This document shows, piece after piece, positions 30,571 to 37,865 of a stretch of 43,930 nucleotides of DNA. The first letter of the stretch is position 1, and each line of letters starts with the position of its first letter. Where the stretch lies: positions 1-43,930 of the forward strand of contig DASUJY010000012.1 of the NCBI GenBank assembly GCA_036279015.1, in the 5' to 3' direction. Under the pieces are notes generated by a model, which was given only the letters and a program-made list of their open reading frames with translations, did no database searches and was not told the DNA's origin. A program made the translations under genes and the position numbers. This DNA comes from DATEOR01 sp036279015 (GTDB lineage Bacteria > Actinomycetota > Thermoleophilia > Gaiellales > Gaiellaceae).

Positions 30571-31467
30571 GTGCGAAACCGGATCCCCGCAGATCTCCTC
30601 CTCCTCGCGACCGTCCTCTTTTGGAGCTTCAACTTCACCGTCGTCAAGTACGCCCTCACGCACGGCTGGCAGCCGCTCTCGTATTCGTCTGTGCGCTTCG
30701 CGATCGGTGCGGTGCTCTTCTCCGGCTACACGTACGCGCGCGAAGGAGGGCTGGCCGTCCGCAGGCAGGACGTGCTCTTCATGTCCGGAGCCGCGCTCGC
30801 GGGCATCTGGCTGAACCAGCTCTCGTTCGTGTTTGCCGTCAAGCTGACGACGGCCGCGACGGTCGCGCTCATGTTCGGGACGCTGCCGATCTTCGTCGCG
30901 CTCGTCGCCTGGGCGTTCCGCCTCGAGCACCTCCGCCTGCGTCACTGGGTCGCGACGCTGATCTCCTTCTCCGGGGTCGCGCTCGTCGCCGCGGGCACGT
31001 CAGGCGGTCTCTCCGGCGATCTCGGCGGCGTCCTGCTCGGGCTCGCCGCGTCGGCCACCTGGGCGCTCTACAGCGCGGCGATGGTGCCGCTCATGCGCCG
31101 CTACTCGCCGTACCGGATCAGCGCGTTCATGGGACTGGCGGGCTCGGTGCCGCTCCTGCTCACGGCGATCGTGGAGATCCACGAGCAGGACTGGGACGCG
31201 ATCGGCGGCCTCGCCTGGGCGGCGTTCCTCTACAGCCTCTTCTTCTCGCTCGTCTTCACGAACATCATGTGGTTCACCGCCATCGACCGGGTCGGAGCGG
31301 CGCGCGCATCCCTCTACGCGAACCTCCAGCCTTTCCTCGGCGCCTTCTTCGCGCTCGTCGTCCTCTCGGAGGAGATGGGCTCGCTCCAGGTGGCGGGCGG
31401 CCTCGTGATCGGCGCGGGGATCCTGCTCGCCCGCGGCACCCGAACGCCGGCGCCAAGTCAGGACTAG
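30571..31467 (+). CDS. EamA-family (DMT) transporter
   Basis: 298 residues with ten hydrophobic segments in two homologous halves, as in drug/metabolite transporters. Half one has LFWSFNFTVVKYALTHGWQP and GALPIF-like LMFGTLPIFVALVAW. Half two has ASATWALYSAAMVPLMRRYS and RVGAARASLYANLQPFLGAF, the EamA signature. Substrates in this family range from amino acids to nucleosides and cannot be inferred. The GTG start follows a TAGGGT box. The stop codon lies in the left arm of the long inverted repeat at 31464-31525. Confidence 0.88.
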   Translation: MRNRIPADLLLLATVLFWSFNFTVVKYALTHGWQPLSYSSVRFAIGAVLFSGYTYAREGGLAVRRQDVLFMSGAALAGIWLNQLSFVFAVKLTTAATVALMFGTLPIFVALVAWAFRLEHLRLRHWVATLISFSGVALVAAGTSGGLSGDLGGVLLGLAASATWALYSAAMVPLMRRYSPYRISAFMGLAGSVPLLLTAIVEIHEQDWDAIGGLAWAAFLYSLFFSLVFTNIMWFTAIDRVGAARASLYANLQPFLGAFFALVVLSEEMGSLQVAGGLVIGAGILLARGTRTPAPSQD

Positions 31468-31525
31468 TGCCCCGTCAGGCAATCCACGCCTGCTTCGGGG
31501 CAGCATTTCCTGACGGGGACACTAG
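31464..31525. repeat. 62-base inverted repeat between EamA and hppD
   Basis: The left arm CTAGTGCCCCGTCAGG (31464-31479) pairs with the right arm CCTGACGGGGACACTAG (31509-31525), interrupted only by one extra base. The 29-base loop contains a smaller stem, CTGC...GCAG. The arm motif GTGTCCCCG also occurs at 30545-30553. It spans the EamA stop and abuts the hppD -10. It could be a terminator or a dispersed repeat. Confidence 0.65.
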
Positions 31526-31528
31526 ACT
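31523..31528 (+). promoter_or_regulatory. -10 box TAGACT of hppD
   Basis: TAGACT begins inside the right arm of the inverted repeat and ends eight bases before ATG 31537. There is no clear Shine-Dalgarno. Confidence 0.45.
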
Positions 31529-31536
31529 GGAGTCCG

Positions 31537-32628
31537 ATGCAGGACTTCATGCCGCTCCTCGGCTGGGATCACGTCGAGCTCTGGGTCGGGAACGCGAAGC
31601 AGGCTGCCTACTTCTACGAGCGCGCGTTCGGCTTCGCGCGCACGGCGTACTCGGGCCCCGAGACCGGTGTACGCGACCGCGCCTCCTACGTCCTCGAACA
31701 GGGTGAGATCCGCCTCGTCGTCACGACGGCACTGCGCGAGGACCACGAGATCACACGCCACCACACCCGCCACGGCGACGGCGTCAAGGACATCGCCCTC
31801 GCCGTTCCCGACGCCACCGAGGCCTACCGGCAAGCGGTGCAGCGGGGCGCTCGAGCCGTGCGCGAGCCGACGAAGCTCGAGGACGAGCACGGCGTTGTCC
31901 TGCTAGCGGCGATCGCGACCTACGGCGACACGGTCCACACGTTCGTCGACCGCTCCGCCTACGAGGGGCCGTTTCTGCCGGGATTCGTCTCGGTTTCGTC
32001 CAACGGCCAGGCTCGCGGCGTCGGGCTCGCGAACATCGATCACATCGTCGGCAATGTCGAGCTCGGCCGCATGGACGAATGGGTCGAGTTCTACGAGCGG
32101 GTCTTCGGGATGACGAACATCCTCCACTTCGGGGACGACCAGATCCAGACGGAGTACTCGGCGCTCATGTCGAAGGTCATGTCGGACGGCGAGGGGAAGA
32201 TCAAGTTCCCGATCAACGAGCCCGCCGAGGGCAAGCGCAAGAGCCAGATCGAGGAGTACATCGAGTTCTACAACGGTGCCGGCGCCCAGCACATCGCGCT
32301 CGCGTCGAACGACATCGTCGACACCGTCGAGCGGCTGAAGGAGCGCGGCCTTCTCTTCCTCGAGACGCCGGACACGTACTACGAGGAGGCGCCGGAGCGG
32401 GTGGGCGAGATCGAGGAGGACTTCGCCGTGCTGCGCGAGCACAAGATCCTCGTCGACGGCGACGAGGACGGGTATCTGCTCCAGATCTTCACGAAGACGG
32501 CACAGGACCGGCCGACGCTCTTCTTCGAGGTGATCGAGCGCCACGGCGCGCGCGGCTTCGGCGACGGAAACTTCAAGGCTCTCTTCGAGGCGATCGAGCG
32601 CGAGCAGGCGCTGCGCGGCAACCTTTAG
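31537..32628 (+). CDS. hppD: 4-Hydroxyphenylpyruvate dioxygenase
   Basis: 363 residues, normal for the bacterial enzyme, which converts 4-hydroxyphenylpyruvate to homogentisate in tyrosine breakdown. Two vicinal-oxygen-chelate domains are present. The iron ligands are H169 (NIDHIVGNV), H252 (AQHIALAS) and E331 (TLFFEVIER). Further marks are ILHFGDDQIQTEYSALMSKV, EYIEFYNGAGAQHIALASND and the C-terminal GFGDGNFKALFEAIEREQ. The product is used by HmgA 2 kb downstream. The 155 bases after the gene hold the leader of cspA. A leaderless start is likely (TAGACT eight bases upstream). Confidence 0.96.
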   Translation: MQDFMPLLGWDHVELWVGNAKQAAYFYERAFGFARTAYSGPETGVRDRASYVLEQGEIRLVVTTALREDHEITRHHTRHGDGVKDIALAVPDATEAYRQAVQRGARAVREPTKLEDEHGVVLLAAIATYGDTVHTFVDRSAYEGPFLPGFVSVSSNGQARGVGLANIDHIVGNVELGRMDEWVEFYERVFGMTNILHFGDDQIQTEYSALMSKVMSDGEGKIKFPINEPAEGKRKSQIEEYIEFYNGAGAQHIALASNDIVDTVERLKERGLLFLETPDTYYEEAPERVGEIEEDFAVLREHKILVDGDEDGYLLQIFTKTAQDRPTLFFEVIERHGARGFGDGNFKALFEAIEREQALRGNL

Positions 32629-32735
32629 AAGGGCTTGACGAGATACTCGGCTGTGCCGTCAGGCCGAGCGAGATTCCGCCAAACCCTCTTGCCGCTACAC
32701 TGAAGCGCGAAAACCAGGGCGAGTACCGGAGGTCG

Positions 32736-32777
32736 ACACCTTCCTACCCGTTCTTTCAGCACAGGGTGAGGAGGTGT
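32736..32777 (+). promoter_or_regulatory. SD-sequestering stem-loop and U-run before cspA
   Basis: Bases 32736-32749 (ACACCTTCCTACCC) pair with 32764-32777 (GGGTGAGGAGGTGT): 13 of 14 pairs counting two G-U, with a 14-base loop. The 3' arm contains the cspA Shine-Dalgarno AGGAGG (32769-32774), nine bases before the ATG. Five T residues (32777-32781) follow directly. The element could block ribosome binding, end transcription, or both. Confidence 0.7.
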
Positions 32778-32783
32778 TTTTCT

Positions 32784-32990
32784 ATGGCAACCGGAACCGT
32801 CAAGTGGTTCAACGACTCGAAGGGCTACGGCTTCATCAGCCCGGACGAGGGAGACAAGGATCTCTTCGTCCACCACTCGAACATCGCCGGCGACGGCTAC
32901 AAGTCTCTCGCCGAGGGCGCGAAGGTCGAGTACGAGGCTCGTGAGGGCCAAAAGGGCCCCGAAGCGACCAACGTCGCTCCCGTCCAGTAG
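32784..32990 (+). CDS. cspA: Cold-shock protein (CspA family)
   Basis: 68 residues, a single OB-fold cold-shock domain. It has MATGTVKWFNDSKGYGFISP with RNP1 (KGYGFI), RNP2 (LFVHHS) and the C-terminal GPEATNVAPV. It binds single-stranded RNA and DNA and acts as an RNA chaperone. The start is ATG 32784 with AGGAGG nine bases upstream, buried in a predicted hairpin. The 155-base leader is long for this window, as is usual for cold-shock genes, whose 5' leaders often control expression. infA follows 16 bases later, so cold-shock protein and IF-1 are probably made from one transcript. Confidence 0.95.
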   Translation: MATGTVKWFNDSKGYGFISPDEGDKDLFVHHSNIAGDGYKSLAEGAKVEYEAREGQKGPEATNVAPVQ

Positions 32991-33006
32991 CCGCGAGGAG
33001 GGCGTC

Positions 33007-33228
33007 ATCGCACAGAAGGAAGAGAAGATCGAGATGGAGGGCGAGGTCGTCGAGGCGCTGCGGAACAGGATGTTTCGCATCCTGCTCGACAACGGCCACG
33101 AGACGCTCGGCTACACGGCGGGGAAGATGCGGCGCTATCGCATCCGGATCTTCCTCGGCGACCGTGTGAAGGTCGAGCTCTCGCCCTACGATCTCACCCG
33201 CGGGCGAATCGTCTACCGCTACAGGTAG
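33007..33228 (+). CDS. infA: Translation initiation factor IF-1, ATC start
   Basis: About 73 residues, the normal IF-1 size, if translation starts at ATC 33007. It is a single S1/OB-fold domain that sits in the ribosomal A site during initiation. The sequence AQKEEKIEMEGEVVEALRNR, then MFRILLDNGHETLGY, GKMRRYRIRIFLGDRVKVEL and SPYDLTRGRIVYRYR matches IF-1. Homologues start with Met directly before AxKEEKIEMEG, where this frame has ATC (or GTC at 33004). AGGAGG at 32996-33001 is spaced five bases from the ATC. The first canonical in-frame start, ATG 33034, would delete nine residues and sits too far from the Shine-Dalgarno. Confidence 0.9.
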   Translation: MAQKEEKIEMEGEVVEALRNRMFRILLDNGHETLGYTAGKMRRYRIRIFLGDRVKVELSPYDLTRGRIVYRYR

Positions 33229-33260
33229 GGGTTCGCCGGCGCGAGCGTTGCGGCCCGGGT

Positions 33261-33266
33261 GATACT
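33261..33266 (+). promoter_or_regulatory. -10-like GATACT of the FAH-family gene
   Basis: GATACT ends eight bases before ATG 33275. It deviates from the TANNNT pattern at the first base, so it is weaker than the others listed. Confidence 0.35.
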
Positions 33267-33274
33267 CGGGCCGC

Positions 33275-34069
33275 ATGCGTCTCTGCACGTTCGAGTCCGC
33301 CGGCCGGGCGGCGCCCGGCCGGATCGAGGGCGAGCGCGTCGTCGAGCTCGGCGCCCCGACGCTGGCCGACTGGCTGGCCACGGGTGGCGGAGACGTCGCC
33401 GAGCACGCGCTCGCAGATATCCGCCTGCGGGCGCCGATCCCGCAACCGCCGTCCGTCCGGGACTTCTATGCCTTCGAGCAGCACGTTCGCACTGCGCGGG
33501 CCTCGCGCGGGCTCGAGGTCCCGCCCGAGTGGTATGCCCGGCCGGTCTTCTACTTCTCGAACCCGGCCGCGATCTCGGGACCGGAGGACGAGGTCGGCTT
33601 CCCTGCGGCGAGCTCGGAGTGGGACTACGAGCTCGAGGTCGCGGCAGTGATCGGCTCGGACGGGCGGGTGGCCGGCCTGACGATCCTGAACGACTGGTCT
33701 GCGCGCGACCTCCAGCGTGCCGAGATGACCGTCGGCCTCGGGCCGGCGAAGGGGAAGGACTTCGCGACCTCCCTTGGGCCGGTGCTCGTCACCCTGGACG
33801 AGCTCGGCGACCTCCGGCTCGAGATGACCGCCCGCGTGAACGGCGAGGAGCGCTCCCGCGGGAACCTGGGCGACATGCACTGGTCCTGGGACGAGCTGGC
33901 CTCCTGCGCGGGTGCCGACACGCGGCTCCTCCCAGGGGACGTGCTCGGCTCGGGCACGGTCGGGAGCGGCTGCATCCTCGAGCACGGCGACGGGCGCTGG
34001 CTCCGCCCCGGCGACCTGGTCGAGCTCGAGGTCGAGGGGATCGGAGTGCTCGCGAACCGAGTCGCCTGA
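33275..34069 (+). CDS. Fumarylacetoacetate hydrolase family protein
   Basis: 264 residues. FAH-fold features: FYAFEQHVRTARASRGLEVP, PVFYFSNPAAISGPEDEVGF, SEWDYELEVAAVIGSDGRVA with the metal-binding Glu pair, ILNDWSARDLQRAEM, GPAKGKDFATSLGPVLV and PGDVLGSGTVGSGC. The family hydrolyses C-C bonds in acyl-pyruvate type compounds. Between hppD and hmgA the likely substrate is fumarylacetoacetate or maleylacetoacetate, giving fumarate (or maleate) and acetoacetate, the last step of homogentisate breakdown (inference from context). Members of the family also act on other oxo acids. Confidence 0.88.
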   Translation: MRLCTFESAGRAAPGRIEGERVVELGAPTLADWLATGGGDVAEHALADIRLRAPIPQPPSVRDFYAFEQHVRTARASRGLEVPPEWYARPVFYFSNPAAISGPEDEVGFPAASSEWDYELEVAAVIGSDGRVAGLTILNDWSARDLQRAEMTVGLGPAKGKDFATSLGPVLVTLDELGDLRLEMTARVNGEERSRGNLGDMHWSWDELASCAGADTRLLPGDVLGSGTVGSGCILEHGDGRWLRPGDLVELEVEGIGVLANRVA

Positions 34070-34079
34070 GCGATGTCCG

Positions 34080-34418
34080 CTAGCCGGGCAGCGCGAAGTT
34101 GAGGACGCCGCTGGCGAGGGCGATTCCGCCGTAGGCCACACCGAGCCACACCGGCCCCGCCGCGGCGACCCCGAGGGCCACGAGCCCGAGCAGCACGAGC
34201 TCCACGACGAGCGCCGCGATCGGCGGGAGAGCGACGCGGGCCCTCGGAGAGATGAACATCCCCCAGACCAGGATGACCGCGACGGGCGCCGCGACGGCGA
34301 GCCACAGCTGACCGGCGCCCGAGGTGGCCTGGAACCCCCAGGAGGCGGCACCGGCGAGCGCTCCGAGTTCGACGACGAAGAAGCGAACCGCGAGGTTCGC
34401 GGCGTTGACGGCCTTCAA
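34080..34418 (-). CDS. DUF2568 (YrdB-like) small membrane protein
   Basis: 112 residues from TTG 34418; AGGAGGG (34432-34426) is seven bases upstream. It has four hydrophobic segments, starting KAVNAANLAVRFFVVELGAL and including LWLAVAAPVAVILVWGMFIS, with the family-typical Pro/Arg turn SPRARVALPP between. DUF2568 proteins are small four-helix membrane proteins of unknown function. It lies on the opposite strand between the FAH-family gene and hmgA and is probably unrelated to tyrosine breakdown. It converges on the FAH-family gene, with stops 10 bases apart. Confidence 0.75.
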   Translation of the reverse strand: MKAVNAANLAVRFFVVELGALAGAASWGFQATSGAGQLWLAVAAPVAVILVWGMFISPRARVALPPIAALVVELVLLGLVALGVAAAGPVWLGVAYGGIALASGVLNFALPG

Positions 34419-34461
34419 GACGCGCCCTCCTGAGCGGGGACGTGGGGAGATCGGGCGCCGG

Positions 34462-34467
34462 TATTCT
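34462..34467 (+). promoter_or_regulatory. -10 box TATTCT of hmgA
   Basis: TATTCT ends six bases before ATG 34474, with no Shine-Dalgarno. It lies in the 55-base gap between the divergent DUF2568 and hmgA starts. Confidence 0.5.
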
Positions 34468-34473
34468 TGCTCC

Positions 34474-35688
34474 ATGCCCACCTATCAGCGACTTGGCCGC
34501 GTGCCCCGCAAGCGCCACATCCAGTTCCGGGAGAACGGCACCCTTCTGACCGAGGAGGTCATGGGGCTCGAGGGCTTCTCGGGGAACGAGTCGATCCTCT
34601 ACCACCTCCATTCGCCCTGCCGTGTGAAGGAGATCGGCGCCTTCGAGCCGATCGAGCGCCAGGAATGGGACCCCGGCGCCCACCAGCACCGCCACTTTCG
34701 GACGATGGGCGTCGAGCCCTCAGGCGACGCGGTCAGTGGCCGCAAGCTCCTCATGTGGAACGACGACGTCGAAATCGCGCTCTGCCGCCCGAGCGAGGCG
34801 ATGGAGCACCACTACCGAAACGGCGAGGGCGACGAGGTCGTCTTCGTCCACGAGGGCAAGGGCACGCTCGAGACGATCTTCGGCGACCTTCCGTACCGCG
34901 AGGGCGACTACGTCGTCATCCCGCGCGGGACGACGTACCGCTTCGTCCCGGAGGGCGACCAGCGCTACCTCGTCTTCACGTCGCCGGGGCTCGTCGAGAT
35001 CCCGCGCCGCTATCGCAACGAGTACGGCCAGCTGCTCGAGCACGCGCCCTACTACCATCGCGACATCCACCCGCCCGCCGAGCTCAAGACCCACTCCGAC
35101 CGCGGCGAGCACGTGCTCAAGTTCCGGGTCAAGGACGGCTACCAGACCTACGTCGTCGACTACCACCCCTTCGACGTCGTCGGCTGGGACGGCTACGTCT
35201 ACCCGTGGACGTTCAACATCAACGACTTCGAGCCGATCACCGGCCGCATCCACATGCCGCCGCCCGCGCACCAGACCTTCCAGGGCCGGAACTTCGTCAT
35301 CTGCTCCTTCTGCCCGCGCAAGCTCGACTTCGACCCGCTCGCGATCCCGATTCCCTACCACCACTCGAACCTGAACTCGGAGGAGATGATCTATTACGTC
35401 TCCGGGAACTTCGGTTCGCGCAAGGGCATCGAGATCGGCTCGGTCACGCTGCATCCCTCGGCGATCCCGCACGGACCGCAGCCGGGCCTCGCGGAGAAGT
35501 CGATCGGCATGACCGAGACGCACGAGCTCGCCGTCATGTGCGACACCTTCCATCCGCTCAAGCTCTCCGCGCTCGCGCGCGAGACCGAGGATCCGGGCTA
35601 TGCCTACTCCTGGTACGAGGAGCCCGAGGCGGCGAAGGAAGCGCGGAGCGCCGACGAGGATCCCGCGGGAGTCACGTCTCACTTTTGA
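34474..35688 (+). CDS. hmgA: Homogentisate 1,2-dioxygenase
   Basis: 404 residues. It opens the ring of homogentisate to maleylacetoacetate. The cupin-type iron site is H297-x5-E303 (HHSNLNSEEMIYYVSG) and H333 (SAIPHGPQPG); the spacing of 30 residues from E303 to H333 is the same as in the human enzyme (E341/H371). Other family marks: EGDEVVFVHEGKGTLETIFG, DYVVIPRGTTYRFV, DVVGWDGYVYPWTFNINDFE and HMPPPAHQTFQGRNFVICSF. It follows its own -10 and is the first gene of a coupled run; its TGA overlaps the TTG of the phosphatase gene. With hppD and the FAH-family gene it completes most of tyrosine catabolism. Confidence 0.95.
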   Translation: MPTYQRLGRVPRKRHIQFRENGTLLTEEVMGLEGFSGNESILYHLHSPCRVKEIGAFEPIERQEWDPGAHQHRHFRTMGVEPSGDAVSGRKLLMWNDDVEIALCRPSEAMEHHYRNGEGDEVVFVHEGKGTLETIFGDLPYREGDYVVIPRGTTYRFVPEGDQRYLVFTSPGLVEIPRRYRNEYGQLLEHAPYYHRDIHPPAELKTHSDRGEHVLKFRVKDGYQTYVVDYHPFDVVGWDGYVYPWTFNINDFEPITGRIHMPPPAHQTFQGRNFVICSFCPRKLDFDPLAIPIPYHHSNLNSEEMIYYVSGNFGSRKGIEIGSVTLHPSAIPHGPQPGLAEKSIGMTETHELAVMCDTFHPLKLSALARETEDPGYAYSWYEEPEAAKEARSADEDPAGVTSHF

Positions 35689-36320
35689 GCGGACGCACGA
35701 TCGCCGTCGACTTCGACGGCACAGTGACGGAAACCGATCTCCTCGACACGATCGCGAGCCGCTTCGGCGATCCGGTCATCTACCAGGAGGTGGAGGACGG
35801 CCTGCACGGCGGGACGATGACGCTCCGTGACGTCATCACGCGCGAGTTCGAGCCCGTGCGGAGGCCCCTCGAGGAGATCGTCGCCTGGGAGCTCGAGAAC
35901 GTGCGCGTCAGGCCCGGCTTTCGCGACTTCGTCGAGCTCGCCCGTGAGCGCGGCTGGCGCGTCGTGATCGTCTCGAGCGGGTTCCACGAGCTGATCGAGC
36001 CGATTCTCGAACGCGAGGGCGTCGAGGTCGAGCTGATCGCGAACCGTGTCGATGCGAGCACGGACGGCTGGAAGGTGCGATGGCGCTACGACGAGACCTG
36101 CGACTCGTGTGGCGAGTCGTGCAAGCGCTCGATCGTGCAGGAGCTCGCCGGGGACGGCGAGCTCGTCTATGTCGGCGACGGCTTCTCCGACCGTTGCGCT
36201 GCGGAAGCCTCCGACCGTGTCTTCGCAACGCGTGGCCTGACCCGTTATCTCGACGAACGAGGGATTGCCTACGAGCGCTTCGACGACTTCCACGACGTCG
36301 CTCGCGGTCTCGCTTCCTGA
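35685..36320 (+). CDS. HAD-superfamily phosphatase (MtnX/SerB-like)
   Basis: 211 residues from a TTG that overlaps the hmgA stop (TTGA). HAD motif I is VDFDGTVTETD, motif II VVIVSSGFHELIEPIL, and motifs III/IV a C-terminal K (KRSIVQEL) and VYVGDGFSDRCAAEASD. The cap carries a Cys-rich loop (DETCDSCGESCKRS) that could bind a metal, also seen in MtnX-like enzymes, which dephosphorylate a methionine-salvage intermediate. The other methionine-salvage genes are not in the window, so the substrate is open. The next gene overlaps its 3' end by 56 bases. Confidence 0.83.
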   Translation: MSGRTIAVDFDGTVTETDLLDTIASRFGDPVIYQEVEDGLHGGTMTLRDVITREFEPVRRPLEEIVAWELENVRVRPGFRDFVELARERGWRVVIVSSGFHELIEPILEREGVEVELIANRVDASTDGWKVRWRYDETCDSCGESCKRSIVQELAGDGELVYVGDGFSDRCAAEASDRVFATRGLTRYLDERGIAYERFDDFHDVARGLAS

Positions 36321-37110
36321 GCCGTTCGACTTCGCGCTCTCGACGGAGCGCTTCCGTGCCTTCGGCGCGGACCTCGCCAACCTCTGGCACGAGGGCGGGG
36401 TGCACAGGGTCTTCGGTGGAACCGAGGTGCGGATCGAGGAGGCACCCGGCGGCGTTCGCATCGCGCCCGGCGATCCGGCGCTCGTCGGAGAGGTGCGCCA
36501 CTACCTCGGCGGCCCGTTCGACCTCGATGCGTTCTACGCCTTCGCGGAGAGCGAGCCCGTTCTGGCGAGGATCGTTCGGGAGCTCCGCGGCTTCAGGCCG
36601 CCCCTCTCGCCGGACCCGTACGAGACCCTCGTCTCCGCAATAACCGCGCAACAGATCTCTCTGCGGGCCGCGTTCGCGGTCCGGAACCGGTTCGTGCAGG
36701 CCTACGGCGTTGCGACGGGAGTCGCGTATGCCTTCCCGACGAGGGCGCGGGTTGCGCTCGCCGAGCCCGAAGAGCTGGTCGCTCTCGGCTTCTCGCGGCG
36801 GAAGGCGGACTACGCGATCGGGATCGCTCGGAGCGACCTCGACCTCGAGGGCCTCACGGCGCTTCCGGACGACGAGGTGAAGGAGGCGCTGGTCGCCCTA
36901 CCGGGGATCGGCGAGTGGACGGCGGACTGGTTCCTCGCCCGTCATCTGGCCCGTCCGGACGGATGGCCGGCCGGCGACCTCGGCCTGCGGAAGGCGGTGC
37001 TCCACTTCTACGGGGAGGAGGACACTCGCGCCGCAGGCGACCGCTTCCCGGGCCACCGAAACCTGGCGGCGCACTACCTGCTCACGGGCCATAGGGTTCT
37101 GGGCGGATGA
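36265..37110 (+). CDS. AlkA-like DNA-3-methyladenine glycosylase (HhH-GPD)
   Basis: 281 residues from TTG 36265, which overlaps the phosphatase by 56 bases; no later start precedes the conserved region. The HhH-GPD domain is clear: LVSAITAQQISLRAAFAVRN, the helix-hairpin-helix ALVALPGIGEWTADWFLARH and AGDLGLRKAV with the catalytic Asp. The N-terminal part (FDFALSTERFRAFGADLANL) resembles the AlkA N-domain. It removes alkylated bases from DNA in base-excision repair. It lacks the C-terminal Cys cluster of Nth and MutY. The stop overlaps the next ATG (ATGA). Confidence 0.87.
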   Translation: MPTSASTTSTTSLAVSLPEPFDFALSTERFRAFGADLANLWHEGGVHRVFGGTEVRIEEAPGGVRIAPGDPALVGEVRHYLGGPFDLDAFYAFAESEPVLARIVRELRGFRPPLSPDPYETLVSAITAQQISLRAAFAVRNRFVQAYGVATGVAYAFPTRARVALAEPEELVALGFSRRKADYAIGIARSDLDLEGLTALPDDEVKEALVALPGIGEWTADWFLARHLARPDGWPAGDLGLRKAVLHFYGEEDTRAAGDRFPGHRNLAAHYLLTGHRVLGG

Positions 37111-37865
37111 GGTTCGAGGAGCACCCGACCGACGAGTTGCTCCGCCGGCTGGTCGCGGAGGCGCGCGAACGGGGCGAAGAGACGCTGACCGTCGAGACGA
37201 CGCGCGAGGCGGGCGACTCGTGGGCCCGCGCCGGCTTCGACGAGCGCGCCCGCCTCTTCGAGGCCCCGGTCGCGGCGCTCGAGCAACGGCTCAACGCCGA
37301 GCAGGCGCCCTCGTTCGGCTCGGTGCACGTGCAGACGGACGACCTCGACGCCGTGGTCCGCGCCGTGCGCCAGTTCGTGCCGCGGCTCCCGGGCGGCTCG
37401 AAGGGAAGCGTCGTCGCGCCCCCCCGGAACGGCTGGACGACCGTCTACGACGAGCTGACCGACCGCGACCCCGAGATGCTGCGGCGGCTCGCGCGCGAGC
37501 TCTCCGACCGGATGGGAGCGGTCGTGCTCCTGCTCGGCGTCGAGGACGAGCAGGTCGTCCGCTTCGTCCTTTTCGAGCGCGGCCGCGTGATGGACGAGTA
37601 CCTCTCCGTGCCGGAATACCACGGCGAGCTTCCGCCCGGCGACGTGATCGCGCTCTCGGCCAACCCCACGGTGGTCGCGAGGCTCACCGGGGCCGACCCG
37701 TCCGGGGTGCGCCGCGTGGCGCGCACGGCGAAGGCCCCGCGAGAGCTTCCGCCGGCCGGCGAGCTCGTCGCCGAGCTCGGCCGGCTCCTCGGAGTGGCGG
37801 GCGGCGAACATGGCTACGCGCAGGCGGGCGAGATCCCTGACGCGGTGGCCGTCCCGCGCGAGTGA
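37107..37865 (+). CDS. Conserved protein of unknown function
   Basis: 252 residues from the ATG in an ATGA overlap. Well-ordered sequence with alternating helices and strands: DELLRRLVAEARERGEETLT, FGSVHVQTDDLDAVVRAVRQ, PEMLRRLARELSDRMGAVVL, VLFERGRVMDEYLSVPEYHG and VIALSANPTVVARLTGADPS. The N-terminal third is charged and helical, the middle is beta-rich. I recognise no fold or catalytic motif. It is translationally coupled to the AlkA-like gene and to the hydrolase gene on either side. The ends of its frame are fixed by those overlaps, so the gene is real. Confidence 0.72.
   Translation: MRFEEHPTDELLRRLVAEARERGEETLTVETTREAGDSWARAGFDERARLFEAPVAALEQRLNAEQAPSFGSVHVQTDDLDAVVRAVRQFVPRLPGGSKGSVVAPPRNGWTTVYDELTDRDPEMLRRLARELSDRMGAVVLLLGVEDEQVVRFVLFERGRVMDEYLSVPEYHGELPPGDVIALSANPTVVARLTGADPSGVRRVARTAKAPRELPPAGELVAELGRLLGVAGGEHGYAQAGEIPDAVAVPRE

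Noticed and set aside
33034..33228. IF-1 starting at ATG 33034
   Set aside because: It removes nine conserved N-terminal residues and leaves AGGAGG more than 30 bases upstream, while that site is well spaced for ATC 33007.
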